From Nonomuraea coxensis DSM 45129 (GTDB taxonomy: Bacteria > Actinomycetota > Actinomycetes > Streptosporangiales > Streptosporangiaceae): DNA of 64,000 nucleotides. The stretch is taken from positions 1,550,001 to 1,614,000 of the forward strand of contig NZ_CP068985.1 in the NCBI RefSeq assembly GCF_019397265.1, read 5' to 3'. Below are positions 1-10,052 of this stretch, one piece after another (position 1 is the first letter of the stretch; the number at the start of each line of letters is the position of its first letter). Both the position numbers and the translations under genes were made by a program. Under the pieces are notes generated by a model. That model did not search any database and was not told where the DNA came from. It was given only the letters and a program-made list of their open reading frames with translations.

Positions 1-243
1 ACCGGCAAGGCCCTCCAGGAGGAGCGGGTGAAGAACGCCTCGCTGCCCGTCGAGAACTACCAGACGTACGTGGACGCCGCCGCGACCATCCCGCCGAAGG
101 CCGAGCCCCCGCACGCGCAGGAGCTGTACGCCATCCTCGACGTGCCGATGTCCGGCGTGCTGAGCCGCAAGGACGCGAGCGTCGACGAGCTGCTGGCGAA
201 CGCTGAGACCAAGGCCAACGCGATGCTGGCGGCCAAGGGCTGA
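1..243 (+). CDS. Sugar ABC transporter solute-binding protein, C-terminal fragment
   Basis: The frame is open from the window edge and ends in TGA, so only about 80 C-terminal residues are present. The sequence (LPVENYQTYVDAAATIPP..., ending in an Ala/Lys-rich helix) resembles the last helices of family 1 extracellular solute-binding proteins. The call rests mainly on context: five bases after the stop, two MalF/MalG-type permeases and a GH13 glucosidase follow in the same direction. The substrate cannot be read from this piece. An alpha-glucoside is inferred from the downstream enzyme. Confidence 0.75.
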   Translation, partial: TGKALQEERVKNASLPVENYQTYVDAAATIPPKAEPPHAQELYAILDVPMSGVLSRKDASVDELLANAETKANAMLAAKG

Positions 244-248
244 CCCTG

Positions 249-1115
249 ATGCGGATCTTGAGGCGCAATCTGACGGCCTACGGGTTCCTGTGTGCGGCGT
301 TGTTCTGCTTCACGGTGTTCGCCTGGTATCCGATGGTCAGGGAGTTCGTCCTGAGCTTCCAGCGGACCGACCTGATCAACCCGCCCGAATGGGTGGGGCT
401 GGACAACTTCAAGGCGGCCGTCGCCGACCCGGCCTTCGGCGAGGCGTGGCTGAACACCGTGGAGTTCACCGTCCTCGCGCTGCTGTGCGGCTACGCCGCC
501 CCGTTCGCCGTCGCGCTCGTGCTCAACGAGCTGCGCCACGCCCGGGCCTACCTCAGGTTCGTGGTCTACCTGCCGGTCATGCTGCCGCCGATCGTCGCGG
601 TGCTGCTGTTCCGGTGGTTCTACGATCCCGGGCCCGGGCTGTTCAACCAGATACTCGACTTCCTCCACCTGCCGACGCTCGCCTGGCTGGACAGCTCCTC
701 CACCGCGCTGGTCTCGCTCGTCATCGTCTCCACCTGGATGAACATGGGCAGCGCGACCCTGATCTACCTGGCCGCGCTGCAGAACATCCCGCCCGAGCTG
801 TACGAGGCCGCCGAGCTCGACGGGGCCGGCATCCTCAAGCGGATCAGGCACGTCACGATCCCGCAGACGCGGCTGATCCTGCTGCTCATGCTCATGCTGC
901 AGATCGTGGCCACGATGCAGGTGTTCATCGAGCCGTACATGCTGACCGGCGGCGGCCCGGAGAACGCGACCGTCAGCGTGGCGTACCTGATGTACCAGTT
1001 CGCCTTCTCCCAGATGAACTACGGCCAGGCAGGGGCGCTCGGCATGATGCTCATGCTCGCGCTGCTCGTCTTCGCCGCCGTCCAGCTCCGCACCACCCGG
1101 GAGGACCAGGCATGA
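249..1115 (+). CDS. Carbohydrate ABC transporter permease, MalF type
   Basis: A 288-residue membrane protein with about six hydrophobic segments. The EAA-loop signature that contacts the ATPase is visible (ELYEAAELDGAG followed by a basic stretch, around residues 180-200). It is the first permease after the binding protein and shares an ATGA overlap with the second permease, so the two are probably translationally coupled and form a heterodimeric channel. No ATP-binding gene lies nearby. In actinomycetes such importers usually share an MsiK-type ATPase encoded elsewhere (family knowledge). The substrate is inferred to be an alpha-glucoside from the adjacent GH13 enzyme. Confidence 0.92.
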   Translation: MRILRRNLTAYGFLCAALFCFTVFAWYPMVREFVLSFQRTDLINPPEWVGLDNFKAAVADPAFGEAWLNTVEFTVLALLCGYAAPFAVALVLNELRHARAYLRFVVYLPVMLPPIVAVLLFRWFYDPGPGLFNQILDFLHLPTLAWLDSSSTALVSLVIVSTWMNMGSATLIYLAALQNIPPELYEAAELDGAGILKRIRHVTIPQTRLILLLMLMLQIVATMQVFIEPYMLTGGGPENATVSVAYLMYQFAFSQMNYGQAGALGMMLMLALLVFAAVQLRTTREDQA

Positions 1116-1984
1116 GGACGGAGGCGCAGATCAGGACGATCGTCTCGCCCCACCAGCTCAACAGCCGATGGGGGCGGCGGATCTACTGGCTGGTGCTGGT
1201 CTCCGTCGTCCTGCTGTTCACCCTGGCCTTCGTCTTCCCGCTCTACTGGATGGTCACCGGCGCCATGAAGACGCCGGACGAGATCGCCGAGATGCCGCCC
1301 ACGCTGGTGCCGAGAGACCCGACGCTGGACAACTTCTTCGAGGCGTGGGACCTGTTCGACCTCGGCACGCTGCTGGCGAACACCGCGTACTACGCCTTCG
1401 GCGCCTGGCTGTTCTCCATGGTGGTGGACGTGTCGGCGGCGTACGCGCTGTCGAAGCTGCGCCCGATGTTCGGCGGCGTGATCCTCGGCGCGATGCTGGC
1501 CACGCTGATGATCCCGCCGATGGTGATCCTCATCCCGCTCTACGTGACGATCGTGGACCTCGGGCTGCTGAACAACCCGTGGGGGCTGTGGTTCCCCGCG
1601 GCGGCCAACGGATTCAACATCTTCCTGCTCAAACGGTTCTTCGACTCCATCCCGCGCGAGCTCATCGAGGCGGCGCAGATCGACGGCGCCGGGCCGGTGC
1701 GCACGCTCTGGTCCGTGGTGCTGCCCGTCTCCCGGCCCATCCTCGGCGTGGTGTCCATCTTCACGATCGTCACCGCGTTCAAGGACTTCGTCCTGCCGCT
1801 GCTGGTGATGACCGACAGCGAGAAGATGCCGGTCAGCGTCGGACTGTCGCAGACCGCAGGGGCGGTCACCCAGAACCAGGTCATGGGCGGCCTGGTGATC
1901 GCCGGCATCCCCATGATCATCGTCTTCTTCGTCTTCCAACGACACATCATGGCGGGCCTCACCGCCGGAAGCATCAAGGGATAA
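1112..1984 (+). CDS. Carbohydrate ABC transporter permease, MalG type
   Basis: A 290-residue permease with an N-terminal membrane helix (residues about 24-46) and five further helices. The EAA loop reads ELIEAAQIDGAG, and the protein ends in the family-typical tail IMAGLTAGSIKG. The ATG at 1112 overlaps the stop of the upstream permease, which supports this start over longer open-frame starts. It pairs with the preceding permease. The GH13 gene begins four bases after its stop, so uptake and hydrolysis are one transcription unit. Confidence 0.93.
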   Translation: MRTEAQIRTIVSPHQLNSRWGRRIYWLVLVSVVLLFTLAFVFPLYWMVTGAMKTPDEIAEMPPTLVPRDPTLDNFFEAWDLFDLGTLLANTAYYAFGAWLFSMVVDVSAAYALSKLRPMFGGVILGAMLATLMIPPMVILIPLYVTIVDLGLLNNPWGLWFPAAANGFNIFLLKRFFDSIPRELIEAAQIDGAGPVRTLWSVVLPVSRPILGVVSIFTIVTAFKDFVLPLLVMTDSEKMPVSVGLSQTAGAVTQNQVMGGLVIAGIPMIIVFFVFQRHIMAGLTAGSIKG

Positions 1985-1988
1985 TCGC

Positions 1989-3497
<1,509 letters not shown>

Positions 3498-3501
3498 CAG
3501 G

Positions 3502-4497
3502 TCACGCGGACTCGCGGATCACCAGCTCGGTGGGCAGGATGACCGGGTCGGCCGGGCCGCCCTCGAAGAGGCCGAGCAGCAGATGGACCATCGCCGTCGC
3601 CTGGTCCGTCACCGGGTGGCGCAGCGTGGTCAGCGGGGGCTCGGTGTACTTGGCCGCCTCGATGTCGTCGAAGCCGACCACGGCGACGTCGTCGGGCACC
3701 CGGCGGCCGGCCTGGCGGAGCGACTGGAGCGCGCCCACCGCCATCAGGTCGTTGGCGACGAAGACGGCGTCCAGGGCCGGGTCGTCGCCGAGGAGCTGGC
3801 GCATCGCGATCGCCCCGGACTCGCGGGTGAAGTCGCCGACCGCGACGATCGAGCGGCGGTCGGAGTCGCGCAGGACGTTGCGGTAGCCGGTCAGGCGGTC
3901 CTGGCCGGCGATCATGTCCTGCGGCCCGGCGATGGTCGCGATGCGGCGGCGGCCGATCTCGACCAGGTGCCGCACGCCCGCCTCCGCGCCGCCCACGTTG
4001 TCGTTGTCGACGAACGGGATGTCCACCGGCACGGCCGGCCGCCCGTACGACACCACGGGCACGCGCAGCCGCGACAGCGCGGACGGCAGCGGGTCGGCGC
4101 CGTGCATGGAGATGAGCATGACGCCGTCCACGTGCCCGCCGGAGATGTAACGCTCCACCCTGGCGTGGCTCTTGGCGTTGGACGCCAGCATGAGCACGAC
4201 CTGTTTGTTGGCCGACTCCAGCTCCATCGACGCCGATCTGATCACCGTCGAGAACAGCGGGTCCTCGGAGAAGACCCTGGTGCCGGGCTCGCTGATGACC
4301 AGCGCGATCGAGTCGGTGCGCTGGGTGACCAGGCTGCGCGCGGCCGAGTTGGGGACGTAGCCCAGCTCGTCGATCGCCAGCAGCACGGCGTCGCGGATGT
4401 GGGGCGCCACTGTCGTCTGTCCGTTGACGACGCGGGAGGCGGTGGCCCGCGAGACGCCCGCCCGGGCGGCGACCGCCTCCAGGGTCGGGCGTCTCAT
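3502..4497 (-). CDS. LacI-family transcriptional regulator
   Basis: A 331-residue regulator. Residues 1-55 form a LacI HTH plus hinge helix (TLEAVAARAGVSRATASRVV, then NSAARSL), followed by a periplasmic-binding-like sugar sensor domain. The ATG at 4497 places the HTH at the exact N-terminus; longer open frames only run antisense to the GH1 gene. It is the last gene of the minus-strand SBP-permease-permease-GH1 set, 32 bases after the GH1 stop, and meets the GH13 gene tail to tail. It likely represses that operon through the palindromes at 8970-8985 and 9047-9062, with a glucoside as inducer (inference). Confidence 0.93.
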   Translation of the reverse strand: MRRPTLEAVAARAGVSRATASRVVNGQTTVAPHIRDAVLLAIDELGYVPNSAARSLVTQRTDSIALVISEPGTRVFSEDPLFSTVIRSASMELESANKQVVLMLASNAKSHARVERYISGGHVDGVMLISMHGADPLPSALSRLRVPVVSYGRPAVPVDIPFVDNDNVGGAEAGVRHLVEIGRRRIATIAGPQDMIAGQDRLTGYRNVLRDSDRRSIVAVGDFTRESGAIAMRQLLGDDPALDAVFVANDLMAVGALQSLRQAGRRVPDDVAVVGFDDIEAAKYTEPPLTTLRHPVTDQATAMVHLLLGLFEGGPADPVILPTELVIRESA

Positions 4498-4529
4498 GAC
4501 TGCACCAGAAGGGAGAGCACGTAAAAAAT

Positions 4530-5891
4530 CTACAGGCCGTTTCTGGCGATGACGTCGCTGTACCACAGAGCGCTGTCCTTGGGGGTGCGGTTCTGCGTCG
4601 CGTAGTCCACGTGCACGATCCCGAACCGCCGCCGGTAGCCCTCGGCCCACTCGAAGTTGTCCAGCAGCGACCACACCAGGTAGCCGCGCAGGTCCGCGCC
4701 CGCCTCGATGGCCCGCCACACCTCGCGCAGGTGCCCGTCCAGGTACGCGACCCGGTCGTCGTCGTGCACCCGGCCGTCCTCCACGACGTCGTCGAAGGCC
4801 GCGCCGTTCTCCGTGACCATGAGGCCGACCTGCGGATAGTCCTGCGAGAGCCGGACCAGCAGGCGGGACAGGCCGTCCGGCACGATCGGCCACCCCATCG
4901 CGGTGGTGGGGGCGTCGGCGGCGGCGAACCGCACGTCCTCCGACCCCGGCCAGGCGGCGTCGGCGGGCACGCCGGGGCCGGCCTCGACGACGCACGGGTT
5001 GTAGTAGTTGACGCCGATCAGGTCGATCGGCGCCCTGATGGTGTCGAGGTCGCCGTCGTGGATGTGGCCGGTGCCGCCGTTGCGCTCGGCCGCCGCCAGC
5101 ACCTCCGGCGGGTACGTCCCGTGCACGGCCGGGTCCAGGAACTGCCGGGTGAGCAGCGCGTGGATGCGGTGGACGGCCGCCGCGTCGGCCTCGCCCGGCA
5201 CCGCCGCCGGATCGTTCACCTGAGCCGGGGTGAGCACGGGCGCGGAGTTGACGACCAGCATCACGCTGCCCGGCCGCAGCCGCCGGGCGGCCAGCCCGTG
5301 GCCGAGCAGCAGGTGGTGGGCTGAGCGCAGGGCGCTCGCGGCGTCGCGGCGGCCCGGCGCGTGCACGCCGTTGCCGTAGCCGAGGTAGGCCGACACCCAG
5401 GGCTCGTTCAGCGTCGCCCAGTTGACGACGCGGTCGCCGAGCCGGGCGTGGACGGCCTCGGCGTAGTCGGCGAAGCGGTGCGCGGTGTCGCGGTCGGTCC
5501 AGCCGCCGCGCTCCTCCAGGCTCTGCGGGAGGTCCCAGTGGTAGAGGGTGACGTAGGGCGTGATGCCGGCGGCCAGCAGCTCGTCCACGAGCCGGTCGTA
5601 GAAGGCGATCCCGCGCGGGTTGACCGGGCCCGAGCCGTCCGGCTGGACGCGCGGCCAGGCGATCGAGAACCGGTACGCCGCGAGCCGCAGCTCCCGCATC
5701 AGGGCGACGTCGTCCCGGTAGCGGTGGTAGTGGTCGCAGGCCACGTCGCCGGTGTCGCCGCCGGCCACCTTCCCGGGGGTGTGGGAGAAGGTGTCCCAGA
5801 TCGACTGGCCCCGCCCGTCCTCCTTGACCGCCCCCTCGATCTGGTACGAGGCCGTGGCGGCGCCCCAGACGAAGTCCTCGGGAAAGATCAT
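4530..5891 (-). CDS. GH1 beta-glucosidase
   Basis: A 453-residue family 1 glycoside hydrolase with the characteristic start FVWGAATASYQIEGA, acid/base E163 in TLNEPW, nucleophile E361 in VTENG, and the late motif WSLLDNFEW. There is no signal peptide, so it is cytoplasmic and probably hydrolyses imported cellobiose or other aryl/oligo beta-glucosides. Its start overlaps the stop of the preceding permease by four bases. The order SBP-F-G-GH1 matches the cebEFG-bglC arrangement of streptomycetes. A T-run follows the stop but I see no hairpin there, so read-through into the LacI gene is likely. Confidence 0.95.
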   Translation of the reverse strand: MIFPEDFVWGAATASYQIEGAVKEDGRGQSIWDTFSHTPGKVAGGDTGDVACDHYHRYRDDVALMRELRLAAYRFSIAWPRVQPDGSGPVNPRGIAFYDRLVDELLAAGITPYVTLYHWDLPQSLEERGGWTDRDTAHRFADYAEAVHARLGDRVVNWATLNEPWVSAYLGYGNGVHAPGRRDAASALRSAHHLLLGHGLAARRLRPGSVMLVVNSAPVLTPAQVNDPAAVPGEADAAAVHRIHALLTRQFLDPAVHGTYPPEVLAAAERNGGTGHIHDGDLDTIRAPIDLIGVNYYNPCVVEAGPGVPADAAWPGSEDVRFAAADAPTTAMGWPIVPDGLSRLLVRLSQDYPQVGLMVTENGAAFDDVVEDGRVHDDDRVAYLDGHLREVWRAIEAGADLRGYLVWSLLDNFEWAEGYRRRFGIVHVDYATQNRTPKDSALWYSDVIARNGL

Positions 5892-6691
5892 CCCTTAACA
5901 GCTCCTTGCATGATTCCGCCGATGATTTGCTTGCCGAACAGCACGAAGACGGCCACCAGCGGCAGCGTGCCGACCGCCGTCCCGGCCAGGCCGAGCACGT
6001 AGTCGTTGACGTAGCCGCTGGCCAGGGAGGACAGCGCCACCTGGACCGTCGGGTTGTCCGGGTTGAGCACGACCAGCGGCCAGAAGTAGTCGTTCCAGGC
6101 CGACATGAAGGTGAGCATGCCGAGCACGGCCGCCGCCGGCCGGGCCGCGGGCAGCACGACGTGCCAGAACAGCCCCCACGTGGTGCAGCCGTCCACCCGC
6201 CCGGCCTCCAGCAGCTCGGTGGGCAGCGCCCGCGACAGGTACTGGGTCATGAAGAACACGCCGAAGGCGTTGACCAGCGCGGGCACGATCAGCGCGTAGT
6301 TGGTGCCGGTCCACTCCAGCTTCACCATGAGCATGTAGAGCGGGATGATGCCGAGCTGCGCCGGGACCATCATGGTGGCCACCGTGATGACCAGCATCGC
6401 GTTGCGGCCGCGGAACTTCAGCTTGGCGAAGGCGAACCCGGCGAGCGTGGAGAAGAACATCACCGCGATCGAGATCGACCCCGCCACGATCAGGGAGTTG
6501 ACCAGCGCCAGCCCGAACGGCACGGTGTCGAAGACCCGGGAGACGTTGGCGAGGAAGTTCCCGCCGGGGATCAGCGGCGGCGGCACCTGCGCGAGCGCCG
6601 AGTTGTGCCGCGAGGCCACGACGACGCTGTAGTACAGCGGGAACGCCGAGAAGAACGCCACGGCCGTCAGGGTCAGGTAGCGCAGCCTCAT
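5888..6691 (-). CDS. Carbohydrate ABC transporter permease, MalG/CebG type
   Basis: A 267-residue permease with six predicted membrane segments, an EAA loop (ELLEAGRVDGCT, with Gly in place of the second Ala) and the family tail IIGGIMQGAVKG. The ATG at 6691 overlaps the stop of the upstream MalF-like gene, and its own stop overlaps the GH1 start, giving a tightly coupled operon. It forms the import channel with the next gene upstream. The likely substrate is a beta-glucoside, from the coupled GH1 enzyme. Confidence 0.93.
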   Translation of the reverse strand: MRLRYLTLTAVAFFSAFPLYYSVVVASRHNSALAQVPPPLIPGGNFLANVSRVFDTVPFGLALVNSLIVAGSISIAVMFFSTLAGFAFAKLKFRGRNAMLVITVATMMVPAQLGIIPLYMLMVKLEWTGTNYALIVPALVNAFGVFFMTQYLSRALPTELLEAGRVDGCTTWGLFWHVVLPAARPAAAVLGMLTFMSAWNDYFWPLVVLNPDNPTVQVALSSLASGYVNDYVLGLAGTAVGTLPLVAVFVLFGKQIIGGIMQGAVKG

Positions 6692-7653
6692 ACGATCCCT
6701 CCCTTCGCCCTGCGGGTGATGAGGAAGTTGACGCCGGAGACGATCACCACGGCCAGGAACATCAGCCAGGACGCGGCCGAGGCGTAGCCGAAGTCGAACG
6801 TCGAGCCGGCGAACGCCTGCTCGTAGACGTACAGCGCCAGGGTCTGGAACTGGCGGTCGGGGCCGCCGGTGGCGAAGGTGCCGCCTCCGCTGCCGGTGCT
6901 CTGCCCGAACAGGAGCGGCTCGGCGATGATCTGCATGGCGCCGATCGTGGAGACGATGACGACGAAGATGATCGTCGGCCGGATCATCGGCAGCGTGACG
7001 CTGCGGAGCTGCCGGAAGTTGCTCGCCCCGTCGAGCGTGGCGGCCTCGTACAGCTCGCGCGGCACGGCCTGCATGGCGGCCAGGAAGATCAGCGCGTTGT
7101 AGCCGGTCCAGCGCCACATGATCATGACGGACAGCGCGATGTGCGAGGTGGCGGTGCCGGCCGCCCAGTCGACGGCGCCGGCCCCGAACCACGACAGGAC
7201 CCAGTTGATCATGCCGAAGTCGCGGCCGAAGAGCTGGCTGAAGATCACCACGACCGCGACCACGCTGGTGACGTTCGGCAGCAGCAGCGAGATCCGGAAC
7301 AGCGTCTGGAAGCGCAGCCGCCGGTTCAGCAGGTGCGCCAGCCAGATGGCGAGCAGGAGCTGGGGGACGGTGGACAGCACGCCGATGGACAGCGTGTTGA
7401 GGGTGGCGTTCCAGAAGTAGCCGTCGGCCAGCAGCGTCGAGTAGTTGCCGAGGCCGACGAACTCCTGGGTGTCCGACAGCAGCGTCCACTCGTGCAGGCT
7501 GACCCAGGCCGTGTAGACCAGCGGGAACAGGCCGAAGGCGCAGAACAGCAGGAAGAAGGGCGCGACGTAGGCGTACGGCGACACCCTCAGGTCGAGGGTG
7601 TGCCGCACGCTGCGCCTACGCCGCCGCGTCGCCGCGAGGGGGTAGGTGCTCAT
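6688..7653 (-). CDS. Carbohydrate ABC transporter permease, MalF/CebF type
   Basis: A 321-residue permease. A basic N-terminus (residues 9-15, ATRRRRR) precedes the first membrane helix (YAYVAPFFLLFCAFGLFPLV). The EAA loop reads ELYEAATLDGAS. The start at 7653 overlaps the binding-protein stop by four bases. It carries no periplasmic insertion, unlike the MalF-like permease at the right end of the window. Confidence 0.93.
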   Translation of the reverse strand: MSTYPLAATRRRRRSVRHTLDLRVSPYAYVAPFFLLFCAFGLFPLVYTAWVSLHEWTLLSDTQEFVGLGNYSTLLADGYFWNATLNTLSIGVLSTVPQLLLAIWLAHLLNRRLRFQTLFRISLLLPNVTSVVAVVVIFSQLFGRDFGMINWVLSWFGAGAVDWAAGTATSHIALSVMIMWRWTGYNALIFLAAMQAVPRELYEAATLDGASNFRQLRSVTLPMIRPTIIFVVIVSTIGAMQIIAEPLLFGQSTGSGGGTFATGGPDRQFQTLALYVYEQAFAGSTFDFGYASAASWLMFLAVVIVSGVNFLITRRAKGGIV

Positions 7654-8936
7654 CGGATCTTCTTGACGTCCTCGAGGACCTGGGCCCACGCCTCGTCCGG
7701 CGTCTGCTTGCCCTGCTCGACGCGGCCGAGGCCGTTGCCGATCGCGACTCTGACGTCGGCCTCCTTCGGGCCGAGGTGCTGCGGCTTGAGGGCCTTGGCG
7801 GCTTCGGAGTAGATCTTGCCGATGGGGGCGTCGCCGAAGAACGGCTTGGTGAAGTTCTGGATCGACGGGTCGTCGTAGAGGGCCGGGATCGACGGGAAGG
7901 TGCCCTCCTCCTTGAACACCTTGGCCTGGTTGTCCTTGGACGTCAGGAAGTCGATCAGCTCGGCGGCCTCCTTCGGGTGCTTGCTCTGCTTGGGCACCAT
8001 GAGGTGCGAGCCGCCGCTGTTGCCCGAGCCGCCGGGGACGGTGGCGATGTCCCACTTGCCGGTCGCGTCCTTGGCCTGCTCCTGGATGAAGCCGGTCATC
8101 CAGGCCGGGCAGATGATCGTGGCGAACGAGCCCTTGGCGAAGCCGGTGTTCCACGGCGGGGAGAAGGCCGCGAGCTTGGCGGTCAGGCCCTCCTGGGTGA
8201 GCTGGTTGGACAGGTCCCAGGCCTTCTTCACGTCGGGGTTGGACCCGACGATGATGGTGTCCTGGGCGTCGTACAGGCCGATCGGGGCCTGGTTGACCAT
8301 CGCGCGGAAGATCTCGCCGGGGGAGTCGGTGAACTTCGCGCCCGCCACGTCCGCGGCGGCGAACTTCTTGCCGGTCTCGATGTACTGCTCCCACGTGGGC
8401 CACAGGGCCGCGACCTCGGCGCGGTCGGTGGGCAGGCCGGCCTTCTTGAACAGGTCCTTGCGGTAGCACATGGCCAGGCCGCCGACGTCGGTGCCGAGCC
8501 CGAGGAGCTGGCCGCCGTCCTTGCTGAGCCCCTGCTGCCACTTCCAGTCCAGGTAGTCGGACTGGCGCTTGTCGAGGCCGAACTGCTTGAGGTCGGTGAA
8601 CTTGTTCGGCTGGGCCGTGAAGGTGCTGATGTAGCCGACCTCGACCGCCTCGACGTCCCCCGCGCCGGCGTTTGTGGCCAGCCGCTTGACCAGGTTGTTG
8701 TGGTGGTCGTTGAACTGGGTGACGTTCTCGACGATCTCGATGTTCGGGTGGGTCTTCTTGTACTCCTCGTAGAGGGGCTTGAAGCCGAAGTCGCCGAAGA
8801 GGCCGATGGTGAGCTTGATCTTCTCGCCCGGCTGGGCGCTCGCCGGCGCGGCGTTCCCTCCGCCTCCGCCGCCGCACGCGGCGCTGAGCAGGGCCGCGGC
8901 GAGCAGGGGGACGGCAAGACGGATCCGAGGGGTCAT
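7650..8936 (-). CDS. Sugar ABC transporter solute-binding lipoprotein
   Basis: A 428-residue family 1 solute-binding protein. The N-terminus has a short signal with lipobox LLSAAC (Cys about residue 20) followed by a Gly-run linker, so it is a membrane-anchored lipoprotein. The ATG at 8936 is preceded by the strong ribosome site AGGAGGG, which favours it over in-frame starts further upstream. It delivers the ligand to the two downstream permeases. Two LacI-type palindromes sit in its promoter region. Confidence 0.94.
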   Translation of the reverse strand: MTPRIRLAVPLLAAALLSAACGGGGGGNAAPASAQPGEKIKLTIGLFGDFGFKPLYEEYKKTHPNIEIVENVTQFNDHHNNLVKRLATNAGAGDVEAVEVGYISTFTAQPNKFTDLKQFGLDKRQSDYLDWKWQQGLSKDGGQLLGLGTDVGGLAMCYRKDLFKKAGLPTDRAEVAALWPTWEQYIETGKKFAAADVAGAKFTDSPGEIFRAMVNQAPIGLYDAQDTIIVGSNPDVKKAWDLSNQLTQEGLTAKLAAFSPPWNTGFAKGSFATIICPAWMTGFIQEQAKDATGKWDIATVPGGSGNSGGSHLMVPKQSKHPKEAAELIDFLTSKDNQAKVFKEEGTFPSIPALYDDPSIQNFTKPFFGDAPIGKIYSEAAKALKPQHLGPKEADVRVAIGNGLGRVEQGKQTPDEAWAQVLEDVKKIR

Positions 8937-8969
8937 GGAACCCTCCTGGGTTGAGCGTGGGGGACAGGT

Positions 8970-8985
8970 GAGAGAGCGCTCTCTC
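8970..8985. promoter_or_regulatory. LacI/CebR-like operator O1
   Basis: A perfect 16-base palindrome, GAGAGAGCGCTCTCTC, with the central CG expected for LacI-family operators and the GAGCGCTC core known from actinomycete CebR-type boxes. It lies about 34 bases upstream of the binding-protein start codon, where a repressor would block the transcript. The probable ligand is the LacI protein encoded at the end of the same operon. Confidence 0.75.
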
Positions 8986-9046
8986 GCCAGAGTCGTGCGG
9001 CTCACAGGGCTCTGTCAACGGGTGTTGGGTAACGATCGGATTATCC

Positions 9047-9062
9047 GAGAGAGCGTTCCCTC
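9047..9062. promoter_or_regulatory. LacI-like operator O2
   Basis: GAGAGAGCGTTCCCTC matches the O1 palindrome except for two positions in one half. It lies 77 bases from O1 (start to start), about seven helical turns, a spacing compatible with looping by a tetrameric or paired repressor. It also sits just past the 3' end of the minus-strand kinase gene, so it is not inside coding sequence. Confidence 0.6.
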
Positions 9063-9090
9063 GACTGCGGCCCGCGCGGTAGGCTGGGGG

Positions 9091-9981
9091 TCAGCCGCCG
9101 AGGACGCGGCCCGCCATGCGGGCGTACATGCCGCCGGGGCTCGGCGCGGGCGCCAGGAAACCCGGCAACTGGGGGAGGCCCACCGCGAACGGGTCGAGCC
9201 GCTCGTACAGCTCGTGCGCGTCCGCGGGCCGGTTCTCCGGCTGCTTCTCCAGCAGTTGCGCCAGCAGCGCCGCCAGGCCGGGCGGGAGGCCGGGCACGGC
9301 CGGCGGCTGCTCCTTGACCTGCTTCTCGAAGACCACGTAGTCGGTCGGCCCGGTGAAGAGCTGGCGGCCGGTCAGCATCTCGTGCAGCACGCACCCGAGC
9401 GAGTAGAGGTCGCTGCGCGGCTCGGCCACCCCGTGCTGGATCTGCTCGGGCGCCATGTACGCCGGGGTGCCCAGGATCTGCCCGATCCTGGTGAACGTGG
9501 TGACGTCGGCGTCCCGCAGCAGCGCGAGGCCGAAGTCGAGCACCTTCACACTGCCGTCGGGGCAGAGCATGAGGTTGGTCGGCTTGAGGTCGCGGTGGCA
9601 GATCGCGAGGGCGTGGGCCGCCGACAGCACCGCGCACGCCTGCGCCGCGATGGCCGCCGCCCACGGCACCGGCAGCGGGCCGTGCTCGCTCACCACGTCG
9701 GCCACGGTGACGCCCTCGATGAACTGCATCACCTGGAAGAGCCGCTGCTCGTGGGTGCCGAAGTCGTACAGGACGGGCGCGCCGGGATGCTCCAGCCTGG
9801 CCAGGATGCGGGCCTCGCGGATGAAGCGCCGCTCCAGCTCGTGATCGGGGCCGCTCGGCAGGCGCAGCAGCTTGACCGCGACCCGGCGGTCGAGGTGCCG
9901 GTCGTGCCCCGCGTAGACCGCCCCCATGCCGCCCGTGCCGAGAGGGAGGTCGTCGAGCACATAACGGTCGCCGATGACCAT
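9091..9981 (-). CDS. Soluble serine/threonine protein kinase
   Basis: A 296-residue Hanks-type kinase with essentially no extra domain. The Gly loop is GTGGMGAVY at 15-23, the ATP lysine is K37 (VAVK), the catalytic loop is HRDLKPTN with D131, DFG is at 149-151, and a GTPAYMAPE activation segment follows. After the kinase fold comes only a short Pro/Gly tail. No transmembrane helix or PASTA repeats are visible, so it is cytoplasmic, unlike PknB. It is transcribed in the same direction as the DNA methyltransferase gene, 71 bases downstream of it, with a PP2C phosphatase on the other side. Its substrate is unknown; the neighbouring methyltransferase is a candidate (inference). Confidence 0.93.
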   Translation of the reverse strand: MVIGDRYVLDDLPLGTGGMGAVYAGHDRHLDRRVAVKLLRLPSGPDHELERRFIREARILARLEHPGAPVLYDFGTHEQRLFQVMQFIEGVTVADVVSEHGPLPVPWAAAIAAQACAVLSAAHALAICHRDLKPTNLMLCPDGSVKVLDFGLALLRDADVTTFTRIGQILGTPAYMAPEQIQHGVAEPRSDLYSLGCVLHEMLTGRQLFTGPTDYVVFEKQVKEQPPAVPGLPPGLAALLAQLLEKQPENRPADAHELYERLDPFAVGLPQLPGFLAPAPSPGGMYARMAGRVLGG

Positions 9982-10052
9982 AGCCCCTCCCTCCCACCTT
10001 TGCGAGAAAAACTACACCGTCATCAGGGCGAGGGAGCCCCTACGAAGGCGTC

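Noticed and set aside
3502..4995. A long minus-strand frame extending the LacI gene by 166 residues
   Set aside because: The extension is Arg/Gly-rich antisense reading of the GH1 gene; the HTH begins exactly at the ATG at 4497.
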